NCBI GenBank assembly: GCA_963758505.1
Contig: CAVWVJ010000001.1
Span: 310,001 to 374,000 of the forward strand
Direction of reading: 5' to 3'
Source of the DNA: Korobacter sp963758505
GTDB taxonomy: Bacteria; Acidobacteriota; Terriglobia; Terriglobales; Acidobacteriaceae
DNA length: 64,000 nucleotides
Part shown: positions 33,331-41,948 of the stretch, piece after piece
Layout of the letters: each line of letters starts with the position of its first letter
Numbering within the stretch: the stretch's first letter is position 1
Program-made: the position numbers and the translations under genes
The notes under the pieces: model-generated
Told to the model about the DNA's origin: nothing
Databases searched by the model: none
The model's input: only the letters and a program-made list of their open reading frames with translations

Positions 33331-33611
33331 GACGAACTTCCTTTCGTAGGCCCGAGGTCCGCATTTACGGGCAGAAAGTAAGTTCGTGAAAACGAATTGT
33401 TGCCATCAGGTGGACTTCTGTCCTTTCCGCGGACCGGATGCGCCCTTCTGCGCTCCGCCGAGCTTAGCACGGCCTCCCATTCTTTCCGAATATCCGATTT
33501 CGAAAACCACGCAATCTCAAACGCCCCATGCTCGTCGAGCCCGCGTGGCCGAAGCAGCCACGCCGCCCGCGCTCCAAACGAGGCATTTACTCCAAACACC
33601 TCGTCGGTCAC
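33321..33611 (-). CDS. Possible 96-residue ORF linking ridA-like and ankyrin genes
   Basis: It starts GTG 33611, overlapping the upstream stop as GTGA, and ends inside the ankyrin gene start. The three frames therefore tile without gaps, as in an operon. Against this, the protein is Arg/Ser-rich (SSAERRRAHPVRGKDRSPPDG) with no recognisable fold. Coding is uncertain. Confidence 0.25.
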   Translation of the reverse strand: MTDEVFGVNASFGARAAWLLRPRGLDEHGAFEIAWFSKSDIRKEWEAVLSSAERRRAHPVRGKDRSPPDGNNSFSRTYFLPVNADLGPTKGSSSCR

Positions 33612-34048
33612 TTGGTGGGGCGGATTGCGATTCCCATCACTTCGTAGCGCGCGCCAAACAGCAGCTTGGGAGCTCCCACGAAAGCGCGCGCCGGAAAGTC
33701 GCCGTGAAAGTATGTCTGGTACACCCCGTTGAATACATCGTAATTTGCCAAGTCGGTGCAGAAGACCTGCACCGAGACAATATCGTCCATCGTCATGCCT
33801 GCCTGCTCCACCACCTGTTTCACCGAGTTCATCACCAGGCGAGCCTCTTCCTCCGCCGACACTGGGCCCTTCGTCGTCGGATCGACTCCCGTCGCGCCCG
33901 CGATATAGAGCGTGTTCCCGACCACGACCCCGCTGCTGATCGGCAAATGGCGTTCCTGCGCCACCTTCGACTTCAAATGCGTGCGATCCGCCTGTTGCGC
34001 CGGCAACAACATCGGCACGAGCAACACCAGCAAGCACCAAATCTTCAC
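33608..34048 (-). CDS. RidA family protein with signal peptide
   Basis: 146 residues. IWCLLVLLVPMLLPAQQ is an export signal; the rest is the YjgF/YER057c/UK114 trimeric fold (GNTLYIAGATGVDP, MNSVKQVVEQAGMTMDDIVSVQVFCTDL, YFHGDFPARAFVGAPKL, YEVMGIAI). The conserved arginine that binds the enamine/imine acid group (PAR) is kept. Cytosolic RidA removes reactive 2-aminoacrylate; an exported version would act on something else. The stop overlaps the next small ORF. Confidence 0.88.
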   Translation of the reverse strand: MKIWCLLVLLVPMLLPAQQADRTHLKSKVAQERHLPISSGVVVGNTLYIAGATGVDPTTKGPVSAEEEARLVMNSVKQVVEQAGMTMDDIVSVQVFCTDLANYDVFNGVYQTYFHGDFPARAFVGAPKLLFGARYEVMGIAIRPTK

Positions 34049-34103
34049 GTCTGTCCTCCATAACCATCGAGACTTCGAGCGCAGATTCTATCCCGAGTGC
34101 CGG

Positions 34104-34143
34104 GTGGGTGCCCCATTTCTCGCGCTTTTCGCGAGAAGTGGGA
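34104..34143. repeat. GGGTGCCCCA-type hairpin repeat
   Basis: GTGGGTGCCCCATTTCTCGCG, loop CTTTT, then CGCGAGAAGTG. It is a relative of the elements at 30810 and 62831 and lies just upstream of the dinB-like gene. Confidence 0.55.
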
Positions 34144-34246
34144 AAGCCAGGACAGCAGCGCGAACCTCGTCTTTCCAAATCAAGAGAGTCCCAGCCCTTT
34201 TCTCCCGTGTTATCCTCCCCGCGCTGGCTATGCGCTTAGGAGACTC

Positions 34247-34781
34247 ATGAAAACCTTGCTACTTGCTCTCTTGCTGGGAACCACCGCCCTGTACGCTCAA
34301 AAGACGGATCCATTGGAGGGCCTTTGGCAGGGTTATGACGGCGAATGGCTCCATGTCTCCAACCAGCTTGTCGCCCTCGCCGAGGCCATCCCCGCTGAGA
34401 AATATGCTTGGCGACCCGCGCCCGGTGTGCGCTCCACCAGCGAAGTCTTCATGCATATCGTAACCGCCAACTTCTATCTGCTGAGCCTTACCGGGCCGAA
34501 GATGCCCGACGACCTCACCGCGCCGGATATCCAAAAGACGGTCACCGATAAAACAAAGGTCATCGCTTACCTCAAGCGATCGCTTGACGCCGTGAAGGTC
34601 GCACACGCCGGGGTCAAGCCCGCTCGATCTCTCTCGCAAGGTGACTGTCATGGGCCGCGACGCGACCGTCGATGGCATGTACCTCCGCATCCTCGTCCAC
34701 GCCAACGAACATATGGGCCAATTGGTCGCATACGCGCGCTTCAACGGTGTCGTTCCCCCATGGTCGGAAAACGCAAAATGA
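34247..34781 (+). pseudogene. DinB-family protein, exported, one-base frameshift
   Basis: ATG 34247 has TAGGAGA upstream and a signal peptide (LLLALLLGTTALYAQ). The frame then reads LEGLWQGYDGEWLHVSNQLVALAEAIPAEKYAWRP...VRSTSEVFMHIVTANF, a DinB four-helix domain with its first His. Near 34622-34625 one base too many shifts the frame. Dropping one C restores KPADLSRKVTVMG...LVHANEHMGQLVAYARFNGVVPPW and a stop at 34779-34781, completing the family C-terminus with the remaining His ligands. As given, translation runs on in the wrong frame to 34843. DinB proteins are metal-binding transferases or hydrolases. Confidence 0.8.
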
Positions 34782-34962
34782 TGATGTTGGAGGATTCGTC
34801 GAGCCATCACACCCCTCCGCGACCGAGGTCACATCTTTCGTGACTCGATCCACATATTCTGCTCTCGTGGGGCATTCTCACTAGCTGCCACCCGATCTTT
34901 CCCAGTAAGTAACCTGTCCTCGCTGAGGGTAAAACGACGAATCGGCTCAAAACTGAACCTAA

Positions 34963-35074
34963 CTCTCATGTTTGGAAGATTTTGCCTCTAACTATCTTTG
35001 CCCGGAAGATTTTGCGAGTTTTCCACAGCCTAAGTTGCTGAAACTGCAAGAGGGTGGGGGAGGGGGGTACCCGA
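34963..35074. repeat. G-rich dispersed element ending GGGGGGTACCC (copy 1)
   Basis: ATTTTGCCTCTAACT, a second ATTTTGCG, then GAGGGTGGGGGAGGGGGGTA-CCC. The same layout recurs at 63866-63976. It lies in the 361-base gap between the dinB-like gene and the M49-like peptidase gene. Nothing else is seen in that gap except a likely -10 box. Confidence 0.7.
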
Positions 35075-35107
35075 TATCAAGCAGTTAACAGTGTCGCTCC
35101 GCTACGC

Positions 35108-35116
35108 TGCTAGAAT
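35108..35116 (+). promoter_or_regulatory. Possible extended -10 of the M49-like peptidase gene
   Basis: TGCTAGAAT: an extended -10 (TGN) with one mismatch to TATAAT, about 27 bases before the start codon. TTAACA at 35085 is 20 bases upstream, too far for an ideal -35 box. Confidence 0.4.
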
Positions 35117-35142
35117 TTCCTTTTCCCTCTTGGAGTTCATGG

Positions 35143-36852
35143 ATGAAATCTGCCCGCCGCTGGGCCGTACTTGCACTGTTCCTCTCCGGTCTCGCCTCCG
35201 CTCAGTCCCATACCACGGTTCGCAAGAAATATCCCATCGGCGGCTCCGCCCCCAATGGCATGCGCCTCAAGACCTCCGACCTGGACGCCATCCTCGCCAA
35301 GTGGCGCCGCACCCCCATGCCCTTCAATGGAGAAAATCTCTCCGCCCGCGACGCCTGGATGATCCAGAAACTCGTCCTCGCCTGCCAGTATCTCGACGAC
35401 ATCTACTGGCGGCAGTCCGATCCCGACGGCCTCACCCTCTACCGCCAGCTCGAGGGCAGCAAGTTGCGCAAGGACCAGAAGATCTCGCGCCTCTTGCAGA
35501 TCAACGGCAGCCGCTGGGACCTGCTGAATAACAACGAGCCCTTCGTCGGCAGCACCCCCATGCCCCCCGGTCGCGCCCTCTATCCCGAAGGCGTCACCCG
35601 CGAACAGATCGAAAAATATGTGAAGGATCATCCCGACGAGAAAAACGACATCTACAACGAGCGTACCGTGATCCGCAAACAGGGCAGCGACCTGGGCGCG
35701 ATCCCGTATCACGTCGCCTATCGTTCCTTCCTCGAGCCCGCCGCCAAGGCGCTGCGTGAGGCAGCCGCCCTCAGCCGCGATAGGGCCTTCGCCGACTACC
35801 TTCGCAAGCGCGCCGACGCCCTCCTCAACGACGACTACTATCCCAGCGACGTGGCATGGCTCGACCTCGAGAATCCCAAGTTCGATCTCATCTTCGCCCC
35901 CTATGAAACCTATCTCGATGGCATGCTCGGGGTGAAGACCAGCTATGGCGCCGCCGTACTCATCCGCAACAATGCCGAGAGCCGCCGCCTCTCGCTCTTC
36001 GAGAAGTACGTCCCAGAGTTGCAGGAATCCCTCCCCCTGCCACCCGAAGATAAGCCCTCCAAGCAAGGCCAGCGCCTTCCAATGGAAGTGATGGATGCGC
36101 CCTTCCGCACCGGCGACCTGGGCCATGGCTACCAGTCGGTGGCCGACAATCTTCCCAACGACGCCCGCATCCACGCCGAGAAGGGAACCAAGAAGATCTT
36201 CTTCAAGAACTTCATGGACGCGCGCGTGAACTACGTCATTGTCCCCACGGCAAAGATCGTGATGTCGCCCGACCAGGCCGCGAAGATCAGCGGGGAAGCC
36301 TATCTCGCAACCACGATGATGCATGAAATCGCGCACGGCCTCGGTCCAGCCTTTGCGCGCGTCGATGGCAAACAGGTGGATATCCGCGAGGCCATCGGTC
36401 CCACCTTCAGTGGACTGGAAGAGGCCAAGGCCGATATCGTTGGCATGCTCTGCCTGCAATGGTTGATGGATAAAGGCTATCTGCCGAAGTCGAAGGCCGA
36501 CGAGTACTACATCTCGCACGTGGCCGACCTGTTCCGCTCGATTCGCTTCGGCGCCGGAGAAGCCCATTCCACCGCCGAGACGATGGAGTTCAACTACCTC
36601 AGCGAGCAGGGTGCGGTCCGTCGCGATCCCTCCGGCCGCTACCTGGTGGACATGGACAAGGCCCCGGGAGCGGTGGCCACCCTGGCTCGCGAGCTGCTCG
36701 AAATCGAGGCCACCGGAGACCGTTCGCGAGCGGAAAAATGGTTCCAGAAGTACGAAAAAGTGCCGCTTGAGTTGACCAAAGCACTGGATTCGGCAAAGAA
36801 TGTTCCGGTAGATATCGATCCGGTATTCTCGTTCCCGCGAAAGATACAGTAG
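35143..36852 (+). CDS. Exported M49-like (dipeptidyl-peptidase III type) zinc peptidase
   Basis: 569 residues with a signal peptide (WAVLALFLSGLASAQ). The zinc site is MMHEIAHGLGPAF, a shortened HExxH form, with the third ligand in LEEAKADIVGML about 45 residues later. This arrangement characterises the bacterial M49-like hydrolases. The N-terminal 250 residues are mainly helical (DAWMIQKLVLACQYLDDIYWRQSDPD). It probably cleaves small peptides in the periplasm. The start ATG 35143 has GGAG upstream. Length is close to the usual 550. Confidence 0.85.
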   Translation: MKSARRWAVLALFLSGLASAQSHTTVRKKYPIGGSAPNGMRLKTSDLDAILAKWRRTPMPFNGENLSARDAWMIQKLVLACQYLDDIYWRQSDPDGLTLYRQLEGSKLRKDQKISRLLQINGSRWDLLNNNEPFVGSTPMPPGRALYPEGVTREQIEKYVKDHPDEKNDIYNERTVIRKQGSDLGAIPYHVAYRSFLEPAAKALREAAALSRDRAFADYLRKRADALLNDDYYPSDVAWLDLENPKFDLIFAPYETYLDGMLGVKTSYGAAVLIRNNAESRRLSLFEKYVPELQESLPLPPEDKPSKQGQRLPMEVMDAPFRTGDLGHGYQSVADNLPNDARIHAEKGTKKIFFKNFMDARVNYVIVPTAKIVMSPDQAAKISGEAYLATTMMHEIAHGLGPAFARVDGKQVDIREAIGPTFSGLEEAKADIVGMLCLQWLMDKGYLPKSKADEYYISHVADLFRSIRFGAGEAHSTAETMEFNYLSEQGAVRRDPSGRYLVDMDKAPGAVATLARELLEIEATGDRSRAEKWFQKYEKVPLELTKALDSAKNVPVDIDPVFSFPRKIQ

Positions 36853-36872
36853 TTCCGCCTCCTGGAGGCCCG

Positions 36873-37211
36873 ATGGACAACCTGGACGATCGTCGCAAGT
36901 TTGAGCGCATCACCCTGCCTGAATCCACGAAAGTCTATGCCCACGATGGACACGGGGATCGCCTCGGCCGGATCCGCGTGATCGGCCGTGGCGGCCTGCT
37001 GGTCGAGACACGCCAGGTGATCCAGCCCGGCAGCCACTACGAACTGGTCCTGGTGGACGACACGGAAGGCATCAAGCGTCCGGTGCCCGCGGTGTCGCGC
37101 TACACCACCCCCCAGGGCGTCGGCTTCGAATTCGAATCGCTCGAGCCCGATGCCGCCGTCGAGATCGGCGTAATTATCGGCAAATACTACTCGGCGACCG
37201 CCGGGCACTAG
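36873..37211 (+). CDS. PilZ-domain protein
   Basis: 112 residues. DRRKFERITL is the N-terminal RxxxR-like c-di-GMP contact. The second motif, normally D/NxSxxG, reads IGRGGLLVET, so it is degenerate and nucleotide binding may be lost. The six-strand barrel (VYAHDG, RIRVIGRGG, ELVLVDD, AVSRYTTPQGVGFEFESL) is otherwise typical. It follows the peptidase by 20 bases and may be co-transcribed. An intrinsic terminator follows directly. Confidence 0.8.
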   Translation: MDNLDDRRKFERITLPESTKVYAHDGHGDRLGRIRVIGRGGLLVETRQVIQPGSHYELVLVDDTEGIKRPVPAVSRYTTPQGVGFEFESLEPDAAVEIGVIIGKYYSATAGH

Positions 37212-37230
37212 CCTCGGTCGTGTGCAACGG

Positions 37231-37262
37231 AAAAGGCCGGCGCAGAGCCGGCCTTCTTTTTT
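37231..37262 (+). terminator. Intrinsic terminator
   Basis: AAGGCCGGC and GCCGGCCTT form a 9-bp stem with loop GCAGA, followed by CTTTTTTT. It ends the peptidase-PilZ unit and separates it from converging mqnD. Confidence 0.92.
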
Positions 37263-37278
37263 CTGCGTTGAACAAACT

Positions 37279-38148
37279 CTACGCGGCGGCCGCCATCTCC
37301 ACCCAATCCGGATGCGCCCGGTGCGGGATAATGCCCTTTTCGTATCCCATGTCCAGCAGCTTCGCAACCGCTGCCCGTCCATCGGGGCCGTAGTCGAGGG
37401 TGCGCTCGTTCACGTACATCCCGACGAACTTATCGGCGGACTGAACGTCGAGATCGCGCGCGAACTGCATGGCATATTCCAGCGCCTCGCTGCGATGGTC
37501 GAGCGCGTACTGGATGCTGTCGCGCAAAGCCACGCACACGCTGGCCATCACTTCAGGACCAAGGCTGCGTTTGATCGCGTTGCCGCCCAGCGGCAGGGGA
37601 AGGCCAGTGAGATCGCGCCACCACTTGCCCATATCGAGCACCTTGTACAGGCCGCTGCGGCCGTAGGTGAGCTGTCCTTCATGGATGATCAACCCGGCGT
37701 CATACTTGCCCGCGAGCACGGCGGGAATGATCTGGTCGAAGGGAACGACTTCCGTCTCGACCTCGGGTGCGAATAGCTTAAGCGAAAGGTAGGCGGTGGT
37801 CATGGTGCCGGGGACGGCAATCTTCACCTTGCGCACTTCGTCGAGGCTGAAATGCCGCGGCGAAACGATCATCGGGCCATACCCTTCGCCGACGCTGCCA
37901 CCGCTCGGCATGAGGGCGTACTTGTCCTGCAGATACGGATAAGCATGAAAGGAGATCGCCGTCACGTCGTAGAAGGCCTCTTCGAGTGCCTTGCGATTGA
38001 GCGTCTCGATATCGGTCAGGGTGTGCGTGAATTTTAGGCCGGGAACGCGAACCTTGTTGGTCGCCAGCCCATAGAACATGAAGGCGTCGTCCGAATCAGG
38101 ACTGTGTGCTACGGATATCTCGCGCACCTGCGCGGAAGGACTGCTCAT
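37279..38148 (-). CDS. mqnD: 1,4-dihydroxy-6-naphthoate synthase
   Basis: 289 residues. The last dedicated enzyme of the futalosine route of menaquinone synthesis, converting cyclic dehypoxanthine futalosine to 1,4-dihydroxy-6-naphthoate. SVAHSPDSDDAFMFYGLATNKV is the family N-terminus. YDVTAISFHAYPYLQDKYALM, PGTMTTAYLSLKLF and AGLIIHEGQLTYG are further conserved blocks of the periplasmic-binding-like fold. ATG 38148 is preceded by GGGAGAG. No other mqn gene is in the window. bioY lies upstream on the same strand, 50 bases away. Confidence 0.93.
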   Translation of the reverse strand: MSSPSAQVREISVAHSPDSDDAFMFYGLATNKVRVPGLKFTHTLTDIETLNRKALEEAFYDVTAISFHAYPYLQDKYALMPSGGSVGEGYGPMIVSPRHFSLDEVRKVKIAVPGTMTTAYLSLKLFAPEVETEVVPFDQIIPAVLAGKYDAGLIIHEGQLTYGRSGLYKVLDMGKWWRDLTGLPLPLGGNAIKRSLGPEVMASVCVALRDSIQYALDHRSEALEYAMQFARDLDVQSADKFVGMYVNERTLDYGPDGRAAVAKLLDMGYEKGIIPHRAHPDWVEMAAAA

Positions 38149-38198
38149 TCCAACTCTCCCAAATACTGTGAGGCCGCGCGGCGGCCTGCGTGTGGCGC

Positions 38199-38762
38199 TT
38201 AGACGATGCGACGGACCCGCGATGCCAATCCCGCGGACGCCATGATCTTGATGACTTCGCCGAAGACGAACCAGTAGCCGCCCAGCATGAGCGCCTTCTG
38301 CCAGGAGTGCGTGAAGGCGAAGAGCCAGCCGATGCCGCCGACGAACAGCACGACGTCCCCCGCGGTGGCTGCAACCAGGTTGCGCGCAAAGGACCGATCG
38401 CCACGCTCGGAAATCCAACCGGCGACGAACGCCACCAATGGGAAGGCCCACAGATAACCGGCGGTTGCGCCGAAGAGCTGAGCGAGGCCTCCCGGTCCCG
38501 CCGGGCTGAATACGGGCATTCCGGCGGCGCCATAGGCGAGATACAAGAGTGCCGCAGCACCCGCCCGACGGCTGCCCAGGAGCAGACCAGCCACTATCAG
38601 GCCGACATTGGCAAGGGTGAAGGGCACCGGCGTGAACGGCAGTGGCACGCTCAGGCGCGCGCAAATCGAAATCACGAGGCTGGCGCCGATCACCAGCGCA
38701 ACGTTCTTCGCGAGGCTGTTCGTACGTAGGATGTCGGCGGAGCGGGTAGCGGAATTCATCAT
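38199..38762 (-). CDS. bioY: Biotin transporter BioY
   Basis: 187 residues. The membrane substrate-binding (S) component for biotin. SVPLPFTPVPFTLANVGLIVAGLLLG and the repeated GYLWAFPLVAFVAGWISERG carry the BioY signature; six hydrophobic helices are seen. The energy-coupling ATPase and T-component (bioM, bioN) are not nearby, so it would work alone or with a shared ECF module. Two adjacent ATGs exist (38762, 38759); GAGG lies about 9 bases upstream. Confidence 0.92.
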   Translation of the reverse strand: MMNSATRSADILRTNSLAKNVALVIGASLVISICARLSVPLPFTPVPFTLANVGLIVAGLLLGSRRAGAAALLYLAYGAAGMPVFSPAGPGGLAQLFGATAGYLWAFPLVAFVAGWISERGDRSFARNLVAATAGDVVLFVGGIGWLFAFTHSWQKALMLGGYWFVFGEVIKIMASAGLASRVRRIV

Positions 38763-38793
38763 AAAAGCGCCTCGAAAGGAAATCTTACTTTTC

Positions 38794-38940
38794 TTATTCG
38801 CCTGGCAGTCGCTCGATGTCGCGAGCGTGTTTCTCCGGACCGTCCATATGCTTGCGGACGTGAGCATAGAATGCACCCGCTGCTGCCAGCACGGCTATGA
38901 CAGAGATCACCAGGCCAATGTACAAAGCCTTGATAAACAC
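38794..38940 (-). CDS. 48-residue single-span membrane protein
   Basis: Read from GTG 38940 to TAA 38794. One helix (LYIGLVISVIAVLAAAGAF) is followed by a charged cytoplasmic tail (AHVRKHMDGPEKHARDIERL). AAAGG lies just before the GTG. It is 31 bases upstream of bioY on the same strand, so a common transcript is likely. No family is recognised. Confidence 0.5.
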   Translation of the reverse strand: MFIKALYIGLVISVIAVLAAAGAFYAHVRKHMDGPEKHARDIERLPGE

Positions 38941-39065
38941 AGGCCTTTAGGATAACAGAGCTGTCCGTGCTGGCCAGCAGAAACTGAACTCCTGCGACGG
39001 CGGAAATCCGTCGCACCACGGCTGCTACTATTGCGGGATTCTCTTTTCGCCAGGAGTGATGCGCC

Positions 39066-40748
39066 TTGTTGACTCGTTGGCTTGCCGTGCCTGCGCTTAT
39101 CCTGTTCTGCCTTGCCTCCTGCATGCTTACTCTTGCGGAAGACCATCCGGGAGCCGACATCATCCTCACCAATGCCCGGGTGTACACGGTCGACGCGAAT
39201 CATGCTGCGGCCGAAGCGGTTGCGATCGTCGGCGACCGCATCGTCGCTGTGGGCACGAACGCAGAGATCGACGCCTGGCGCAATGACAGGACGAAGGTCA
39301 TCGACGGCCGGGGACATCTGTTGCTTCCCGGCTTCAACGATGCCCATGTTCATTTTGTCTCCGGCGGCATGCAACTGGATTCCATTAACCTCCGCGAGGC
39401 GCCCACTCCCGAGGCGTTCCGCGACATCGTCGCCGCCCGCGTGAAGAAAACCGCCAAGGGCGAGTGGATCACCGGGGGAGACTGGGACGAGCAGAAGTGG
39501 AATCCCGCTGTGCTGCCCGCCAAGGAGCTCATCGACTCCGTCAGCCCGGAGACGCCGGTGTTCGTCACGCGCTACGACGGCCACATCTCTCTCGCGAATT
39601 CCTATGCGCTCAAGCTCGCCGGCATTACCGCCAAGACGCAGGCCCCTGCCGGCGGTGAGATCGTGCGCGACAAGAACGGCAATCCGACTGGTGTGCTGAA
39701 GGATGCTGCGCAGGGTCTTGTCGATAAGGTGATTCCGTCGCTCACACACGATCAGCGGCTTCGCGCTGCCAAGCGCGCCCTTGTCCATGCCGCTTCGCTC
39801 GGCGTGACCAGCGTGCAGGACATGAATCCCGAGTACGCGGACATCGCGGTGTACTCCGAACTTGCGGAGAAGGGCGAGCTCACCACGCGCATCTATGCAG
39901 CCCCCATGCTCGAAGGCTGGAACGATTTCGCGAAGATCGGCGTGCGCCGCGCCTGGGGATCGCCCTACCTGCGCTTTGGCGCGATGAAGACCTATGCTGA
40001 CGGCTCTCTGGGCGCGACCACAGCCTATTTCTTCGAGCCGTACACCGACGCGCCCGGCACCCGGGGTCTGCTCTCCGACGAGTTACACCCCATTTCGCAG
40101 GAGCGCGAACGGCTGATCAAGGCCGATGCCGCTCACCTGCAGATCTGCGCGCACGCCATCGGCGACGAGGCCATATCGACGATGCTCGATCTGTTCACCG
40201 ATGTGGTCAAGGCCAACGGTCCGGGCGAGCGCCGTTGGCGCATCGAGCACTCGCAACATCTGGCGGCGAAAGATTTTCAACGCTACGCCGATCTCGGCGT
40301 GATTGCTTCCGTCCAGCCCTATCACGCCATTGACGACGGACGCTTCGCCGAGAAGCGCATTGGTCCGGACCGCATTCTGCGCACCTACGCCTTCCGTACC
40401 TTCCTCGACCACCATGTGCGGATGGCGTTTGGTACCGATTGGACCGTCGCTCCGCTCTCTCCCATGTGGACGATCTATGCGGCGGTGACGCGCGCCACCC
40501 TCGACGGTAAGAATCCCGACGGCTGGGTTCCCGAGCAGAAACTCACCGTGGCCGAAGCCGTGGAAGCCTACACCATGGGCTCCGCCTACGCAGAGTTCCA
40601 GGAAAACGTGAAGGGCTCGATCACACCCGGCAAACTTGCCGACGTGGTCCTGCTCAGCGATGACATCTTCAAGATTCAGCCGGCTGCGATCAAGGATGTG
40701 CAGATCGAGATGACCATGGTGGGAGGCAAGATCAGCTACCGTCGCTGA
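39066..40748 (+). CDS. Exported YtcJ-like amidohydrolase
   Basis: 560 residues from TTG 39066, with AGGAG about 12 bases upstream. A signal peptide (PALILFCLASCMLTLA) is followed by the amidohydrolase_3 domain: LLLPGFNDAHVHF (metal HxH), YDGHISLANSYALKLAGIT, DGSLGATTA, QICAHAIGDEAI, RIEHSQHL and FGTDWTVAPLSP. All metal ligands are visible. The composite beta-sandwich at both ends is typical (ADIILTNARVYTVD...KLADVVLLSDD). The family hydrolyses formamides and related C-N bonds; the substrate is unknown. Confidence 0.9.
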   Translation: MLTRWLAVPALILFCLASCMLTLAEDHPGADIILTNARVYTVDANHAAAEAVAIVGDRIVAVGTNAEIDAWRNDRTKVIDGRGHLLLPGFNDAHVHFVSGGMQLDSINLREAPTPEAFRDIVAARVKKTAKGEWITGGDWDEQKWNPAVLPAKELIDSVSPETPVFVTRYDGHISLANSYALKLAGITAKTQAPAGGEIVRDKNGNPTGVLKDAAQGLVDKVIPSLTHDQRLRAAKRALVHAASLGVTSVQDMNPEYADIAVYSELAEKGELTTRIYAAPMLEGWNDFAKIGVRRAWGSPYLRFGAMKTYADGSLGATTAYFFEPYTDAPGTRGLLSDELHPISQERERLIKADAAHLQICAHAIGDEAISTMLDLFTDVVKANGPGERRWRIEHSQHLAAKDFQRYADLGVIASVQPYHAIDDGRFAEKRIGPDRILRTYAFRTFLDHHVRMAFGTDWTVAPLSPMWTIYAAVTRATLDGKNPDGWVPEQKLTVAEAVEAYTMGSAYAEFQENVKGSITPGKLADVVLLSDDIFKIQPAAIKDVQIEMTMVGGKISYRR

Positions 40749-40817
40749 CAAGATTTATCCTTTTCAGGGAAGCATCTGCGAGGGGAAAGCATCAGAATCT
40801 CTTGAATGGAGGTGCCG

Positions 40818-41663
40818 ATGCATCCCTCACAGGAACTTTCGCCATCCCGCCTGCTACGTCGCCGCTTTTTACAATCTTCCGGAATTCTGGCGGCTGCCGC
40901 TGCTCTCCCGTCCACCCTCTTTGGTTCGTCGGAGTGCGCTCCTCCGATTCCGAACGGTCCTTCAAATGGCGGGAGCTGTCCTTATCCCATTCCGTGGCTG
41001 GACAAGAATGGCAATCACAACCAGAGCCCGAAGGCGAATGTGGAGCTCTCGAACATCTTTCACTTCAAGGGAAAACTGGCGCGCTGCAATGGTTTCACTG
41101 GCATGGGCACCGATAATAAGAAAAATCGCCTGCCGTTCGGCACTCCGACAACCGACTACAGCTACATGGCAGGCGAGTATTGGGCGGCGCGACAGGCTCA
41201 GCAGGGCATCTTCACGCATACCTGATTGACCCTCTTCCAGGGGCAGGCTGCCCCGCAGAACCAAGTCCACGATTTCCATCCACCGATTTCACCGGAAGGG
41301 CTCTATTGGGTCACGCCAGTCGCGGAACAGCAATTGACATTCAGCGACGGCGGTAAAACCGCAACCCTCGAGATGAAGAATGTTCCCATCATCGACCAGC
41401 CGCGCTGGCCGGCGATGGATGCCGCTTCTACCCCCGCTTTCCTGGACTTCAAGCTGGTATTCAAAGCAACCGACGAGCCAGTTCTCTTTGAAGATCCTGC
41501 GCAGTACTACCGTTTCCGCGGATTCAAGGCACAGGCGCAGCTTGAGGCGTCCGTACGCGTGCCCTCCATCGATTTCAGTTGGAAGTCGGATCCACTCGAG
41601 ACCTCGAGTTGCAGCTTCGCCGTGATGGGCGAAGAGGTGAATGGGAAATACTATGAACGATGA
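40818..41663 (+). pseudogene. Tat-exported protein of unknown function, interrupted by an in-frame TGA
   Basis: ATG 40818 has GGAGG five bases upstream. A Tat signal (LLRRRFLQSSGILAAAAALPS) leads into CPYPIPWLDKNGNHNQSP. At codon 136 (41223-41225) a TGA interrupts the frame. The same frame then continues for 145 codons (VHDFHPPISPEGLYWV, QQLTFSDGGKTATLEMKNVP, SWKSDPLETSS), with good composition to TGA 41663. Without readthrough only 135 residues are made. No family is recognised. A Sec or other redox role is not supported by neighbours; nonsense mutation or sequence error are the simpler readings. Confidence 0.7.
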
Positions 41664-41672
41664 GCGGGAACG

Positions 41673-41846
41673 TTAACTGTTCACCTGGCTGAGGCTTTCG
41701 CGCAACCAGAACCGGGCCTCGAGTTCACACTTCTTGGAGCAGAAGACGCCGATTTCTCGCGCGCGGCTGTAGGCTTCCGCATATTCCGAGTTGCACCACG
41801 CGCAACAATGCACCGACTGATTTGTACCGTAACGGTCCGCTTGCAT
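41673..41846 (-). CDS. 57-residue zinc-finger-like protein
   Basis: Read from ATG 41846 (GGGAG upstream) to TAA 41673. CCAWCNSEYAEAYS and FCSKKCELEARFW hold two CxxC-type pairs 20 residues apart, as in treble-clef or MYM-type zinc fingers. It converges on the Tat protein gene with 9 bases between the stops, and starts about 100 bases from the lysA stop. No homologous family can be named. Confidence 0.62.
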   Translation of the reverse strand: MQADRYGTNQSVHCCAWCNSEYAEAYSRAREIGVFCSKKCELEARFWLRESLSQVNS

Positions 41847-41948
41847 CCTTAACTCCCAAACGTATCAAGCTCCGATGGCGAGCAGAGTACGTGGAGACGC
41901 GACCGGACGCAATCGGCAAAATTGCGCGGTACCTTTAGGAGAAATAGC

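Noticed and set aside
38990..39016. TGCGACGG...CCGTCGCA hairpin as a terminator
   Set aside because: No T-run on either side and it lies upstream, not downstream, of both neighbouring genes.
41223..41225. Selenocysteine codon in the Tat protein
   Set aside because: No redox motif around the codon and no sel genes visible; nonsense mutation or error is simpler.
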